DNA of 16,020 bases from CAYPTI01 sp964413525 [NCBI: uncultured bacterium] (lineage in GTDB: Bacteria > T1Sed10-126). Position numbers and translations under genes: made by a program. Under the pieces are notes generated by a model, which was not told the DNA's origin, made no database searches, and worked only from the letters and a program-made list of their open reading frames with translations. The stretch lies in the NCBI GenBank assembly GCA_964413525.1, contig CAYPTI010000001.1, positions 40,317 to 56,336 on the forward strand, in the 5' to 3' direction. Within the stretch, counting starts at the first letter, position 1, and every line of letters begins with the position of its first letter. Shown here one piece after another: positions 1 through 7,312 of the stretch.

Positions 1-1
1 A

Positions 2-889
2 TCACTCCGGCAGGTCCAGCCAGCGGTTCAGGTTCGAGTCCTCGTCCTTCACCGGTTCGATCGAACCGTTCGCCGAGGTAAAGAGGGTCGAGACGCCGGG
101 GCCGTGGCCGGAGATGATGCTGCGGGAATGGACCACGGTTCCGATGCTCACGGCCCCCTCCCGATAAATCCGTCCGTACGTATGGTCGGCGTCCCGGATG
201 GCCACAACGTCCCCCAGACGAAGCGACTCCAGGTCGAATTCCTCCACGGTTGAGTCGTCAAACATCTGAATGTCGTAATCCCCGTGATGGACGTTATCGG
301 CTCCCAGCCCCGAGCCCATCACCCGGGCGGGAATCTCGTGGGTCACCGGAACCCGCAGTCGATCGGCTTCCACGGTAAGATCCATGCCGTCCAGCAACTC
401 CGGTCCCACGTTAATCGCCTTCACGTCATCGGGTCCGTCCAGTTTTAACCCGACCCCCCAGGACCGGACCTGGACCTTGTCCCCCACCCGGAGTTCGTCG
501 AGAACGTCCGGGTCAAAATCAATCATGACGTGCTCAATTCCCCCGTGTTTGCCCACCACGACGCCGGTCTCCCCCTCGGCCTCACCCGAGATGAGCACCG
601 CCTCGTTGCCGACACAGGACTGGACGTTGAAGGCGTAGTTGGATTGTTTCTGGCGGTCGGCCTTGTTTTCCAGGTGGGAAAAACTGGCCCCCGGCTCGAC
701 GTGATCGACCTCCCAATCGATGGCGCTGTCACCCACCCGGACGTTAAAACTAATTCCTCCGACGCCGGGCAGGACCTCCGGTTCCCCCTCCGCCGACACA
801 ATGTACGGGGACCGGCCCTGCATGGGGTGAGTGATCTCACCGGTCACCGATTGTTTCACCAGTCGTTCGCGGTTGTAGTCAAGACTCAT
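2..889 (-). CDS. DUF4438 family protein of unknown function
   Basis: I recognise this 295-residue protein as a DUF4438 member from its overall pattern: a glycine-rich middle with a GKHGGIEHVMIDF-like stretch, then a run of short beta-type segments containing DELRVGDKVQVRSWGVGLKL. DUF4438 has no settled function; a structure is known from a Thermotoga member. There are no membrane segments and no signal peptide, so it is probably cytoplasmic, and it is acidic. The longest frame begins 11 codons upstream, but I chose the ATG at 889 because a GGGAGGG ribosome binding site lies about 8 bases before it and the protein then starts MSLDYNRE. The TGA stop is at 2-4, so the gene is complete. It follows the SDR gene on the same strand after a 267-base gap, which shows no obvious terminator. 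Family call is fairly sure; function is unknown. Confidence 0.8.
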   Translation of the reverse strand: MSLDYNRERLVKQSVTGEITHPMQGRSPYIVSAEGEPEVLPGVGGISFNVRVGDSAIDWEVDHVEPGASFSHLENKADRQKQSNYAFNVQSCVGNEAVLISGEAEGETGVVVGKHGGIEHVMIDFDPDVLDELRVGDKVQVRSWGVGLKLDGPDDVKAINVGPELLDGMDLTVEADRLRVPVTHEIPARVMGSGLGADNVHHGDYDIQMFDDSTVEEFDLESLRLGDVVAIRDADHTYGRIYREGAVSIGTVVHSRSIISGHGPGVSTLFTSANGSIEPVKDEDSNLNRWLDLPE

Positions 890-1156
890 GAATGGAACCC
901 TCCCGGTTGAATGGAACCTCAATTTGGATCAATAACGAACCTAATTCTACTTCGTTTATGAACTTCACCTCAGCGTATCACACGTTCCGGCACTCCGATC
1001 AGGTTCTGGTTAGTCTGGCAATACGGTCTCCAAACGGGTTTGCTTTGCACGGATCGTTCGGATCTGATTCCCTCTGAACAAGCGATTTCCGATCAGGATT
1101 TGAACAAATGGTTGCCTCGTGAAACACGTACGACGGTGGGCTCGGTGCACCCCTCG

Positions 1157-1867
1157 TTACAGGGGGTCCTGAATTGAATATCCACCGTCCACCACGAGGG
1201 TAGTTCCGGTGACGAACGAGGCTCGGTCCGAGAGCAGGAACCGTACCGCCTCGGCCACCTCCTCCGGCTGCCCGAACCGGCCCATCGGGGTGGCCTCTCG
1301 GACGTTCTCGCGGGTTGAGTCCTTCAGCCCCGAGTTCATCGGGGTGTCGGTAAAGCCCGGAGCCACGGCGTTGACCCGGATCGCCGGGGCGACCTCCTGG
1401 GCAAGTGACCGGGTGAGGTTCTCGAGCCCCGCCTTGCTGGCCGAATAATCGGTCAGTCCCGGTCGGGTGGATTCGGACAATCCCCGGATGGACGTCACGT
1501 TCACCAGGCTTCCGGTTTCCATCTCGCGGAGGGCCCGGCGGGCTATCGCCGCGGGCACCTCCAGATTCACGGCGAGGGAGTGTCGCCAATCGTCCTCCGT
1601 GCGCTCCAGCGCCGGGCCGCTGCGAGCGATTCCGGCGTTGTTGACCACACCGCCCAGTTCACTCCAAGGAACCTCGGACAGAAACTCCTCAACGTCCGCC
1701 GAATCCAAAAAATCAACCCGGTATCGAGCGTCGAGCCGTTCGGATAGCTCGTCCGCCGTCCGGGTGGAACTCCGGTACTGAATTTGAACGTCATGATCCT
1801 CTTCCAGCAAACCGTGTACGACGGCACGACCGATGCCCGACGCACCTCCGGTAACAAGTACCTTCAT
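1157..1867 (-). CDS. SDR-family oxidoreductase, FabG-like
   Basis: A 236-residue classical short-chain dehydrogenase/reductase. The nucleotide-binding TGGASGIG sits at residues 6-13, NNAG at 76-79, a probable catalytic Ser at 126 and the YSASK active-site motif at 141-145. The C-terminal pattern (PMGRFGQPEEVAEAVRFLLS, then VTGTTLVVDGGY) is that of 3-oxoacyl-ACP-reductase-like SDRs. The Ser-to-Tyr spacing is 15 residues rather than the 13 of E. coli FabG, so there is a small local insertion. The fold predicts NAD(P)H-dependent reduction of a carbonyl or the reverse; the substrate cannot be read from sequence. It could be a FabG paralogue or a sugar/alcohol dehydrogenase. It starts 82 bases after prfC ends, on the same strand, so co-transcription is possible. 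No link to the BMC genes is visible. Confidence 0.9.
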   Translation of the reverse strand: MKVLVTGGASGIGRAVVHGLLEEDHDVQIQYRSSTRTADELSERLDARYRVDFLDSADVEEFLSEVPWSELGGVVNNAGIARSGPALERTEDDWRHSLAVNLEVPAAIARRALREMETGSLVNVTSIRGLSESTRPGLTDYSASKAGLENLTRSLAQEVAPAIRVNAVAPGFTDTPMNSGLKDSTRENVREATPMGRFGQPEEVAEAVRFLLSDRASFVTGTTLVVDGGYSIQDPL

Positions 1868-1920
1868 GACATCACGTCCCTTTCTCCATCGGTTTCGACG
1901 GGGGTGAAGCTACGGAAATT

Positions 1921-1937
1921 CGTTCGGGGACGGAACG
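1921..1937 (-). terminator. weak hairpin just after prfC
   Basis: CGTTC at 1921-1925 pairs with GAACG at 1933-1937 around a 7-base loop, 12 bases past the prfC stop. In the transcript the stem is followed by AAUUU rather than a proper U-tract. It may be a poor terminator or may simply be chance; read-through into the SDR gene is likely. Confidence 0.2.
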
Positions 1938-1949
1938 GAGCATCCCGCC

Positions 1950-3512
1950 TCACTTGAACAGCGGAGCGGTCTCGTGGAATTCGACCTCCGGGTTGTCCTG
2001 TTCGGCCCGCCGCAGGGTGTGCTTCGTCTTGAACAGCACCAGGGGCTCGTCGTATTGATCCCGAAGCACCGTCCGGTAGGTTCCCCGTTTCAACTGTTCG
2101 GCCGCCTCGAGGTCCCCAACCCAGCGAGCGAATTTGTAAGGAAGTCGGTCGAACCGGACCTCCACCCCGTATTCCTCCTCCAGCCGGTACTTCAGCACGT
2201 CGAACTGAAGTTCTCCCACCACGCCGATGATCGGGTCGCCCCCTGTTTCGTCCCAGGGCTCGAACACCTGAACCGCTCCCTCTTCGGCCAGTTCGTCCAG
2301 TCCTTTTTCGAGGTGCTTCCGTTTGAACGCCTCCTTCACCTTGAGCCGCGCGAAATGTTCCGGGGAAAACCTCGGCACCTGGTTGAATTCCACGGATCGT
2401 CCGTTGGAGAGGCTGTCCCCGATGTGAAATTGACCGGGATCGAACAACCCCACCACATCCCCCGGATAGGCTTCCTCCACGCTGTCCCGATCCTGACCCA
2501 TGAACTGCCGGGGTTGGGCGAGTTTGACCGTCTCCCCGGTCCGCTGGATGGTGGTCTCCATGTCCTTCCGGAAGGTCCCGCTGCAGATCCGCATGAAGGC
2601 CATCCGGTCCCGGTGGTTGGGATCCATGTTGGCCTGGATTTTAAAAATATACCCGGAAAAGTCCGGATCCTTCGGATCAACCGGTCCCTTGGGTTGGGGT
2701 TCCGGGGCAAGCCGCACGAGGTGATCGAGAAATTCGGGCACCCCCACGTTGGTCTGGGCGCTGCCGAAGAACACCGGCGCCTGCCGGCCCTCGAGGAATC
2801 GATCCCGATCGAAGGAATCACCCGCGATCTCCAGCAACTCCAGTTCCTCCCCCAGTTCCTCGAGCCGGGTCCCGTCAAGCACGTCCAGGTCGCCGAGTTC
2901 GTCCAGGCTGTACTCCTCCCGTCGGGCGGCCTCCTGACCGTGTTGCTCCTGTAATTCGTGGAGCTGAATCCGTCCGGTTGACCGATCGACCACGCCCCGG
3001 AACCGCTTCCCCCGCCCGATCGGCCAAGTGACCGGGTACAGGTCCACGTCCAGTTGCTCCGCCACCTGATCGAGCAGTTCCAGGGGTTCCCGACCGTAGC
3101 GGTCGTACTTGTTGATGAACAGGAACATCGGGATGCCGTGGCGGCGGGCGAACCGGAACAGCTTCGGGGTCTGAAGTTCCACTCCGCGGGTTCCGTCCAG
3201 CACGAGGATCGCGCTGTCGGCGGCCAGCATGGTCCGGTAGGTGTCGGCGCTGAAATCAGCGTGTCCCGGGGTGTCCAGCAGGTTTACGTGAATGTCGTCC
3301 TGTTCAAACTGAAGCACGCTGGAGGTGATCGAAATCCCCCGCTCCTGCTCCATGTCCATCCAGTCGCTCAGAGCGTGACGGTCGGCTTTCCGGGCCCGGA
3401 TCGAACCGGCCCGGTGGATGGCTCCGCTGTGCAGGAGGAGTTTCTCGGTCAGGGTGGTCTTCCCGGCGTCCGGATGGGCGATAATCGCGACGGTCCGGCG
3501 GTTTTCAATCAT
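1950..3512 (-). CDS. prfC: Peptide chain release factor 3
   Basis: Release factor 3 is a translational GTPase that removes RF1/RF2 from the ribosome after termination. The 520-residue length fits the family. The P-loop AHPDAGKT is at residues 12-19, the switch I GISIT at 59-63, DTPGHADFS at 80-88 and NKYDR at 134-138 (usually NK-x-D). The C-terminal half carries the expected VVGELQFDVLKYRLEEEYGV segment seen in RF3. Two ATGs are six bases apart. I prefer 3512 because GAGG at 3521-3524 is then 8 bases away, against 2 for the ATG at 3518, and the protein then starts MIENRRTVAI. An acidic stretch (ELGEELELLE) lies around residues 215-230. RF3 is bacterial, which helps exclude an archaeal host. 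It stands alone after a 264-base gap from aroC. Confidence 0.95.
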   Translation of the reverse strand: MIENRRTVAIIAHPDAGKTTLTEKLLLHSGAIHRAGSIRARKADRHALSDWMDMEQERGISITSSVLQFEQDDIHVNLLDTPGHADFSADTYRTMLAADSAILVLDGTRGVELQTPKLFRFARRHGIPMFLFINKYDRYGREPLELLDQVAEQLDVDLYPVTWPIGRGKRFRGVVDRSTGRIQLHELQEQHGQEAARREEYSLDELGDLDVLDGTRLEELGEELELLEIAGDSFDRDRFLEGRQAPVFFGSAQTNVGVPEFLDHLVRLAPEPQPKGPVDPKDPDFSGYIFKIQANMDPNHRDRMAFMRICSGTFRKDMETTIQRTGETVKLAQPRQFMGQDRDSVEEAYPGDVVGLFDPGQFHIGDSLSNGRSVEFNQVPRFSPEHFARLKVKEAFKRKHLEKGLDELAEEGAVQVFEPWDETGGDPIIGVVGELQFDVLKYRLEEEYGVEVRFDRLPYKFARWVGDLEAAEQLKRGTYRTVLRDQYDEPLVLFKTKHTLRRAEQDNPEVEFHETAPLFK

Positions 3513-3565
3513 GACCATAACCTCAATGAACGGGTTGGTTCGGATTCCGGGGAGGCTTGACCGTG

Positions 3566-3579
3566 GAACGGCACCGTTC
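3566..3579. promoter_or_regulatory. GAACGG/CCGTTC inverted repeat upstream of prfC
   Basis: GAACGG (3566-3571) and CCGTTC (3574-3579) form six-base arms around CA, about 54 bases upstream of the prfC start. A second, unrelated hairpin CGGGG-GGTT-CCCCG is at 3599-3612. Either could be an operator or a 5' leader stem; no clear -35/-10 pair could be fixed here. Confidence 0.25.
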
Positions 3580-3749
3580 AGCGACAGGGTCGAATCAACG
3601 GGGGGTTCCCCGGACGGGTGCTGAGAGAACGGCTAGAATAGCACGTAAACCGTGAACTGAACACAACGGAGCCGATCGAAGGGGAGCGACATACCTTAAC
3701 TGAAGCAGCGTTGAGAGGGAGGGTTACATGACCCCGGATGGACTCCGAG

Positions 3750-3764
3750 CCACCGCGACGGTGG
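3750..3764 (-). terminator. GC hairpin after aroC, no U-tract
   Basis: CCACCG (3750-3755) pairs with CGGTGG (3759-3764) around a three-base loop, 12 bases beyond the aroC stop. The stem is strong but is not followed by a run of U, so intrinsic termination is doubtful. Confidence 0.3.
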
Positions 3765-3776
3765 GTTGAAGCCGGA

Positions 3777-4898
3777 TCAGGGCCGGATCGGTTCAGGCGG
3801 ACCGGGGGGGCGTTTTCCCGACTGACCGCGATCCTGCAGGGCGAGGTCCATCAGCACCAGGGCAATGACGGCCTCCACGATGGGGACGGCCCGCGGAACC
3901 ACGCAGGGATCGTGGCGACCCCGGGCTTCCAGGGTAACGGACTCCCCACGGTCGTTGATGGTCTGCTGGGGGTGGTTGATGGTCGAGGTGGGTTTGAAGA
4001 CCGACCGGCCGTACACCGGCATCCCGTTGGATATGCCCCCCAGCGTCCCGCCGCTGTTGTTGGTCTCGGTGACAATGGCTCCGTCCTCCACCCGAAACTC
4101 GTCGTTGTGCTCCTGACCGGTCATCTTCACTCCGTCGAACCCGCTCCCGAGCTCAAATCCCTTGCTTGCCGGAAGCGACAGGATCTGCTGGGCGAGCAGG
4201 GCTTCCAGTTTGTCAAACACCGGTTCCCCCCAGCCGGCGGGACAGCCCCGGGCCACGAAGCCCACGATCCCTCCGAGGGAAGTCCCTTCGGATCGGGCCT
4301 GCTGGATTCGGTCGGACATCTCCTCCGCCGTGGGCCCGTCGGGACAGCGTACGGCGTTCTGCTCGACGTCCTCCCGTTCAACGCTCAAGCGGTCAATCTC
4401 GGGGGCCGTCACGGTATGAACCTGCTCGACCCACGAAACGATTTCCACCCCGTACTCCTCGGCCAGCCATCGGCGGGCGATGGCCCCCGCCGCAACCCGG
4501 CCGACCGTCTCCCGGGCGCTGGCCCGACCGCCTCCCATCCAGTTGCGCACCCCGTACTTCTGATCGTAGCTCATGTCGGCGTGGGAGGGTCGGTAGACGT
4601 CCTTCATGTCCTCGTAATCGGCCGCCCGGGCGTCCTTGTTCCCCACCATCATGGCGATGGGAGTACCGAGGGTTTCCCCCTGAAAGACCCCGCTCATCAG
4701 CCGGACCCGATCGGCTTCCTTCCGTTGCGTGGTCAGCTTGCTCTGGCCGGGTTTCCTTCGGTCCAGTTCCCGCTGAATGGTCTCCCGGTCAAGTTCCATC
4801 TTCGGCGGACAGCCGTCCACCACCACACCCACGGTCTCGCCGTGACTTTCCCCCCATGTGGTAACCCGAAAGGCCGTCCCGAACGTGTTGCCCGGCAT
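3777..4898 (-). CDS. aroC: Chorismate synthase
   Basis: Chorismate synthase makes chorismate from 5-enolpyruvylshikimate 3-phosphate, the last common step to aromatic amino acids and folate; it needs reduced FMN. The 373-residue protein has the family's opening motif GESHG at residues 16-20, RPSHAD at 103-108 and the signature GGGRASARETVGRVAAGAI at 122-140, and the catalytic histidine regions are intact. The C-terminus is slightly extended and proline-rich. The ATG at 4898 is supported by a perfect AGGAGG nine bases upstream. No other shikimate gene is adjacent. Its leader carries a 57-base element that is also found before hemL (see 4918-4974), which hints at shared control. Confidence 0.97.
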   Translation of the reverse strand: MPGNTFGTAFRVTTWGESHGETVGVVVDGCPPKMELDRETIQRELDRRKPGQSKLTTQRKEADRVRLMSGVFQGETLGTPIAMMVGNKDARAADYEDMKDVYRPSHADMSYDQKYGVRNWMGGGRASARETVGRVAAGAIARRWLAEEYGVEIVSWVEQVHTVTAPEIDRLSVEREDVEQNAVRCPDGPTAEEMSDRIQQARSEGTSLGGIVGFVARGCPAGWGEPVFDKLEALLAQQILSLPASKGFELGSGFDGVKMTGQEHNDEFRVEDGAIVTETNNSGGTLGGISNGMPVYGRSVFKPTSTINHPQQTINDRGESVTLEARGRHDPCVVPRAVPIVEAVIALVLMDLALQDRGQSGKRPPGPPEPIRP

Positions 4899-4907
4899 AC
4901 CCTGTCT

Positions 4908-4913
4908 CCTCCT
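4908..4913 (-). promoter_or_regulatory. aroC ribosome binding site
   Basis: AGGAGG on the minus strand, nine bases before the aroC ATG; it fixes that start. Confidence 0.85.
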
Positions 4914-4917
4914 AAAT

Positions 4918-4974
4918 GATTGTGTCCCGAATCGTGTGCAAAAACAGCCTCTTCACAACATTCTCGGTCAGCCG
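4918..4974 (-). promoter_or_regulatory. Conserved 57-base leader element, aroC copy
   Basis: Read on the minus strand this runs from CGGCTGACCG to CAATC and aligns without gaps to 15596-15652 before hemL, with 42 of 57 bases the same. The conserved blocks are CGGCTGACCG, then GAGGC-x-GTTTTT-x-CAC-x-CGATTCG-x-GAC-x-CAATC. It ends four bases before the AGGAGG of aroC. Two small stems are possible in both copies: CGGTC/GACCG (the first arm just upstream of the element) and GATT/AATC at its end. It does not match a T-box or a riboswitch that I recognise. It is more likely a leader RNA element or protein site than a core promoter, because no -10 is seen in it. Confidence 0.6.
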
Positions 4975-5424
4975 GGGTCGGACCGGGGCCAACGGCACGA
5001 CGTACGACCCCGAGGTGATTTCGCCCCCCGGATCCGGTGAATGGTCCCGCGCTAATTCAGGCCTCTGCGGGACGATTGCTGCTCTTGGGTTGATCCCTGG
5101 CCGGCGAAATCAAACCCGTCCGAAGACCGTATTTCCACACAAAAGAAGCCGTTATCCTCATAAAATCAGCCGGATCGGCTCCTGAATTGAGTCAACCGGA
5201 TTCCCTCCCCCCGACTTCACAAGCAGGAGGGGTCGAATCCTGGGTCGGATTCATCCGGTCCGGACGGGCAACGTCTGCCAACCGGGACGACGATCGATCG
5301 TCCTCGAAAACGGGTTCCGTCTTCCCCACTACCGTAATGGTTTCCTCCCGGAATTCAATTGTTCCCACCCATCGAATGACAGAGACCCCGAACGGAAGAT
5401 CCCTCCCGACCAATCCATCGATTT
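4975..5424. other. Divergent intergenic region between aroC and arsR
   Basis: This 450-base stretch should hold the aroC promoter on the minus strand and upstream sequence of arsR on the plus strand. An eight-base arm pair on the minus strand, CGGGGTCG and CGACCCCG, lies just upstream of the conserved leader element and could form a long-loop stem. Small open frames exist on both strands (for example 5187-5447 plus and 5192-5413 minus), but they lack convincing starts and ribosome binding sites. I see no RNA gene or mobile element. Confidence 0.4.
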
Positions 5425-5464
5425 ATCGACATATCAAGATATCCTGATATATTGATATGTCGAT
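5425..5464. promoter_or_regulatory. 40-bp palindromic operator of arsR
   Basis: The two 20-base halves of this AT-rich site are reverse complements at 18 of 20 positions. The outer arms ATCGACATATCAA (5425-5437) and TTGATATGTCGAT (5452-5464) match perfectly. The site lies directly over the predicted -35 and -10 of arsR, so binding would block its promoter. Long AT-rich dyads over the promoter are typical ArsR/SmtB operators; autoregulation is the natural inference. Confidence 0.8.
5426..5453 (+). promoter_or_regulatory. arsR promoter
   Basis: TCGACA at 5426-5431 (five of six to TTGACA) and TATATT at 5448-5453 (five of six to TATAAT) are spaced by 16 bases. Transcription would start near 5460 and give a leader of about 45 bases to the GTG start. 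The promoter is buried in the palindrome at 5425-5464. Confidence 0.7.
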
Positions 5465-5488
5465 GGGTAACGGTACCGTTGAGTCGTC

Positions 5489-5498
5489 GGGAGGTGAT
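5489..5498 (+). promoter_or_regulatory. arsR ribosome binding site, decides the start
   Basis: GGGAGGTGAT is almost a full match to the 16S anti-Shine-Dalgarno complement and lies six bases before GTG at 5505. The upstream in-frame ATGs at 5457 and 5463 lie inside the operator and have no ribosome binding site. Confidence 0.8.
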
Positions 5499-5504
5499 TG
5501 TCCC

Positions 5505-5810
5505 GTGGACGATGCCCAAAAACGGTTGGTTCAGCTCCTGAAGGCCCTCGCGAACAAGGACCGCATCCGGCTCCTTCTTCAGCTAAACGACCAAACCATG
5601 AGCGTTGGAGAACTGGTTGAAGAGCTGGGACGCTCCCAGCCATCGATTTCAGGTCATCTACGAATCCTCCGTGATGCTGAACTCGTGGAGCGACATCAGG
5701 AGGGTCGGACAGCCCGTTATTACCTCAGGGATTCGCGGATCGTCAGCACCGTGATGAGCACCCTGAACACGTTTCTGACGTTGCTGAAACGACAGGAAGA
5801 TCAGACGTAA
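5505..5810 (+). CDS. ArsR/SmtB-family winged-helix repressor
   Basis: A 101-residue DNA-binding regulator, taking GTG at 5505 as the start. The helix-turn-helix is plain: ALANKDRIRLLLQL, then SVGELVEELGRSQPSISGHL as helices two and three, followed by the wing with RTARYYLRD. This start leaves no cysteine in the protein, and the ELCVCDL-type metal box is replaced by SVGEL, so it is probably not a classic thiol metal sensor; its signal is unknown. It is the only plus-strand gene and ends two bases from the stop of the aldolase gene, tail to tail, with no terminator between. The 40-bp palindrome over its promoter implies autoregulation. A partial match to that site upstream of the shell gene suggests it may also control the BMC operon (inference). 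Confidence 0.9.
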   Translation: MDDAQKRLVQLLKALANKDRIRLLLQLNDQTMSVGELVEELGRSQPSISGHLRILRDAELVERHQEGRTARYYLRDSRIVSTVMSTLNTFLTLLKRQEDQT

Positions 5811-5812
5811 GG

Positions 5813-7261
5813 TTAATAATCGGACTCGGATTCCTCTCCCGAGACGATGGCGATTCCGGCGCTGGCCCCGATCCGGTTGGCTCCGGCGGCGATCATGTCC
5901 ACGGCGTCGTCGAAATCCCCGACTCCTCCGCTGGCCTTCACGCCCAACCCGCTGCCGACCACCCGCCGCATCAGGGCGATGTCGCTCATGGTCGCCCCTC
6001 CCGGTCCGAACCCGGTTGACGTTTTGACGTAATCCGCCCCGGCCTCCTTGCACAGCCGGCAGGCCGACATCTTCTGCTGATCGGACAGCAGGCCGGTTTC
6101 CAGGATGACCTTCAGGACCCGGTCCCCGCAGGCCTCCTTCACGGAGGCGACGTCCTCCCGCACGTAGTCGAAGTCCCCCTCCTTCAGCGCCCCGACGTTC
6201 ATCACCATGTCGATCTCGTCGGCTCCGTTGGCGATGGCTTCCCGGGTCTCCTGAACCTTGGTGGCGGTGGTGGTCGCTCCGAGGGGGAAGCCGACCACGG
6301 TACATACCTTGACCGACGTCCCCTGCAATAACTCATCACACAGCGGAACCCAGGTGGGGTTCACGCAGACGGAAGCAAAATTATATTTTCTGGCCTCCTC
6401 GCAGAGCTGAACAATGTCCTCCCGGGTCGCTTCCGGATTCAACAGGGTGTGGTCGATGTAGCCCGCCACCTCGTCCCGGACGTCCCGGACCCCGATGGTG
6501 GTCCCGATCCGGGCCGATTCGGTCTGGAGAACGGTGGAGACTTCATTCCCTTCTCGTTTGACCTGCAACCCCTCCCCGGACTCCGGGTCCGGTTCGTCCC
6601 GACAGACGGTGACCTCGGTTAACTCCCCGGACCGCCCGGCCACATCCAGAAACTCCACCCCCATGTCGTGGAGCGGTGCCGACCGAACCCCCAGTTCCCG
6701 CGCCTTTTCAAACGCCTGGTCCACCCGGCGCTGAAATTTTTGAGAACTCCTGTTGGCGTCCACCAGGGTATCGTTGGGCGCCCAGACTTCCTTCCCGTCG
6801 CTGAGGGCTTCGACGGCAATGCGTCCGGCCGTGTCCTCCGGATCGAGTTCGGCGATCCGGTCCAGGGTATCCATCGAAAGGGTCGGCAGGATGACGGCGT
6901 CACACCCCGTCACGAGGGTATAACACCCGCTGTCGGGAATGGCGGCCTCATGAACCTCCCCGCTTCCGCTGAGGGTACGAAACCGGCTGCGTTCGGCTTC
7001 CGGCAGGGCCCGATCCAGAAACAGGTTCACGACGACCCCGTTTTCCGCCAGTCGATTGAGTTCCTGGCGGACGCGACCCAGATCGGCCGGCCCCGGGGTG
7101 ATCACGGCCAGCACCGAGGGAGCCTGATCCCGCGCTTCCCCGGAGGGAGTGGACCCGTCATCGTCCACCCCGACAGTCTTGGAGGAAGAAGATTCCCCCG
7201 GGCTCCGAAGTTCCTCCATAACCTGCCTGGTTATCCGTTCGACCAGCGCCTCATCGACCAT
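5813..7261 (-). CDS. deoC: Deoxyribose-phosphate aldolase with encapsulation peptide and extra N-terminal domain
   Basis: The C-terminal half (about residues 260-475) is a complete class I deoxyribose-phosphate aldolase. It splits 2-deoxyribose 5-phosphate into glyceraldehyde 3-phosphate and acetaldehyde. The Schiff-base Lys is K413 in VKTSTGF, with D351 in EIDMVMNVG and K442 in VKASGGV as the other catalytic residues. Ordinary DeoC is about 220-260 residues, whereas this protein has 482. Residues 3-19 form an amphipathic helix (V7, I10, V14, M15, L18) followed by a Ser/acid linker to about 47, the standard layout of a BMC encapsulation peptide. Residues about 48-200 form an alpha/beta domain that starts [14 protein letters not shown] and includes [18 protein letters not shown]. 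It resembles flavoprotein-type domains met in BMC loci (moderate confidence). GGGAGCG lies before the ATG. It is last in the BMC run, 51 bases after the transporter gene. Confidence 0.93.
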   Translation of the reverse strand: MVDEALVERITRQVMEELRSPGESSSSKTVGVDDDGSTPSGEARDQAPSVLAVITPGPADLGRVRQELNRLAENGVVVNLFLDRALPEAERSRFRTLSGSGEVHEAAIPDSGCYTLVTGCDAVILPTLSMDTLDRIAELDPEDTAGRIAVEALSDGKEVWAPNDTLVDANRSSQKFQRRVDQAFEKARELGVRSAPLHDMGVEFLDVAGRSGELTEVTVCRDEPDPESGEGLQVKREGNEVSTVLQTESARIGTTIGVRDVRDEVAGYIDHTLLNPEATREDIVQLCEEARKYNFASVCVNPTWVPLCDELLQGTSVKVCTVVGFPLGATTTATKVQETREAIANGADEIDMVMNVGALKEGDFDYVREDVASVKEACGDRVLKVILETGLLSDQQKMSACRLCKEAGADYVKTSTGFGPGGATMSDIALMRRVVGSGLGVKASGGVGDFDDAVDMIAAGANRIGASAGIAIVSGEESESDY

Positions 7262-7312
7262 GGTAATCGCTCCCGTCCGTGTTCGTCGCCGGATCCCGCG
7301 GGCCGGACCCCA

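Noticed and set aside
31-41. GGTTCGAGTCC, like a tRNA T-loop
   Set aside because: It lies within the DUF4438 coding region, with no acceptor, D or anticodon arms around it.
995-1097. CCGATCAGG present twice (995-1003 and 1089-1097) upstream of the DUF4438 gene
   Set aside because: Only nine bases, only two copies, not symmetrical and with no promoter context; could be chance.
3738-4919. A 393-residue plus-strand open frame opposite aroC
   Set aside because: Antisense shadow; aroC carries all chorismate synthase signatures.
5192-5413. A minus-strand frame of about 73 codons between arsR and aroC with a beta-like stretch (IEFREETITVVG)
   Set aside because: It starts only at TTG/GTG without a well-placed ribosome binding site, third-position GC is lower than in neighbouring genes, and no family is recognised. 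Homologues in related genomes would change this.
5457-5504. N-terminal extension of arsR from the ATG at 5457
   Set aside because: The ATG is inside the -10/operator and has no ribosome binding site; the strong site at 5489-5498 serves GTG 5505.
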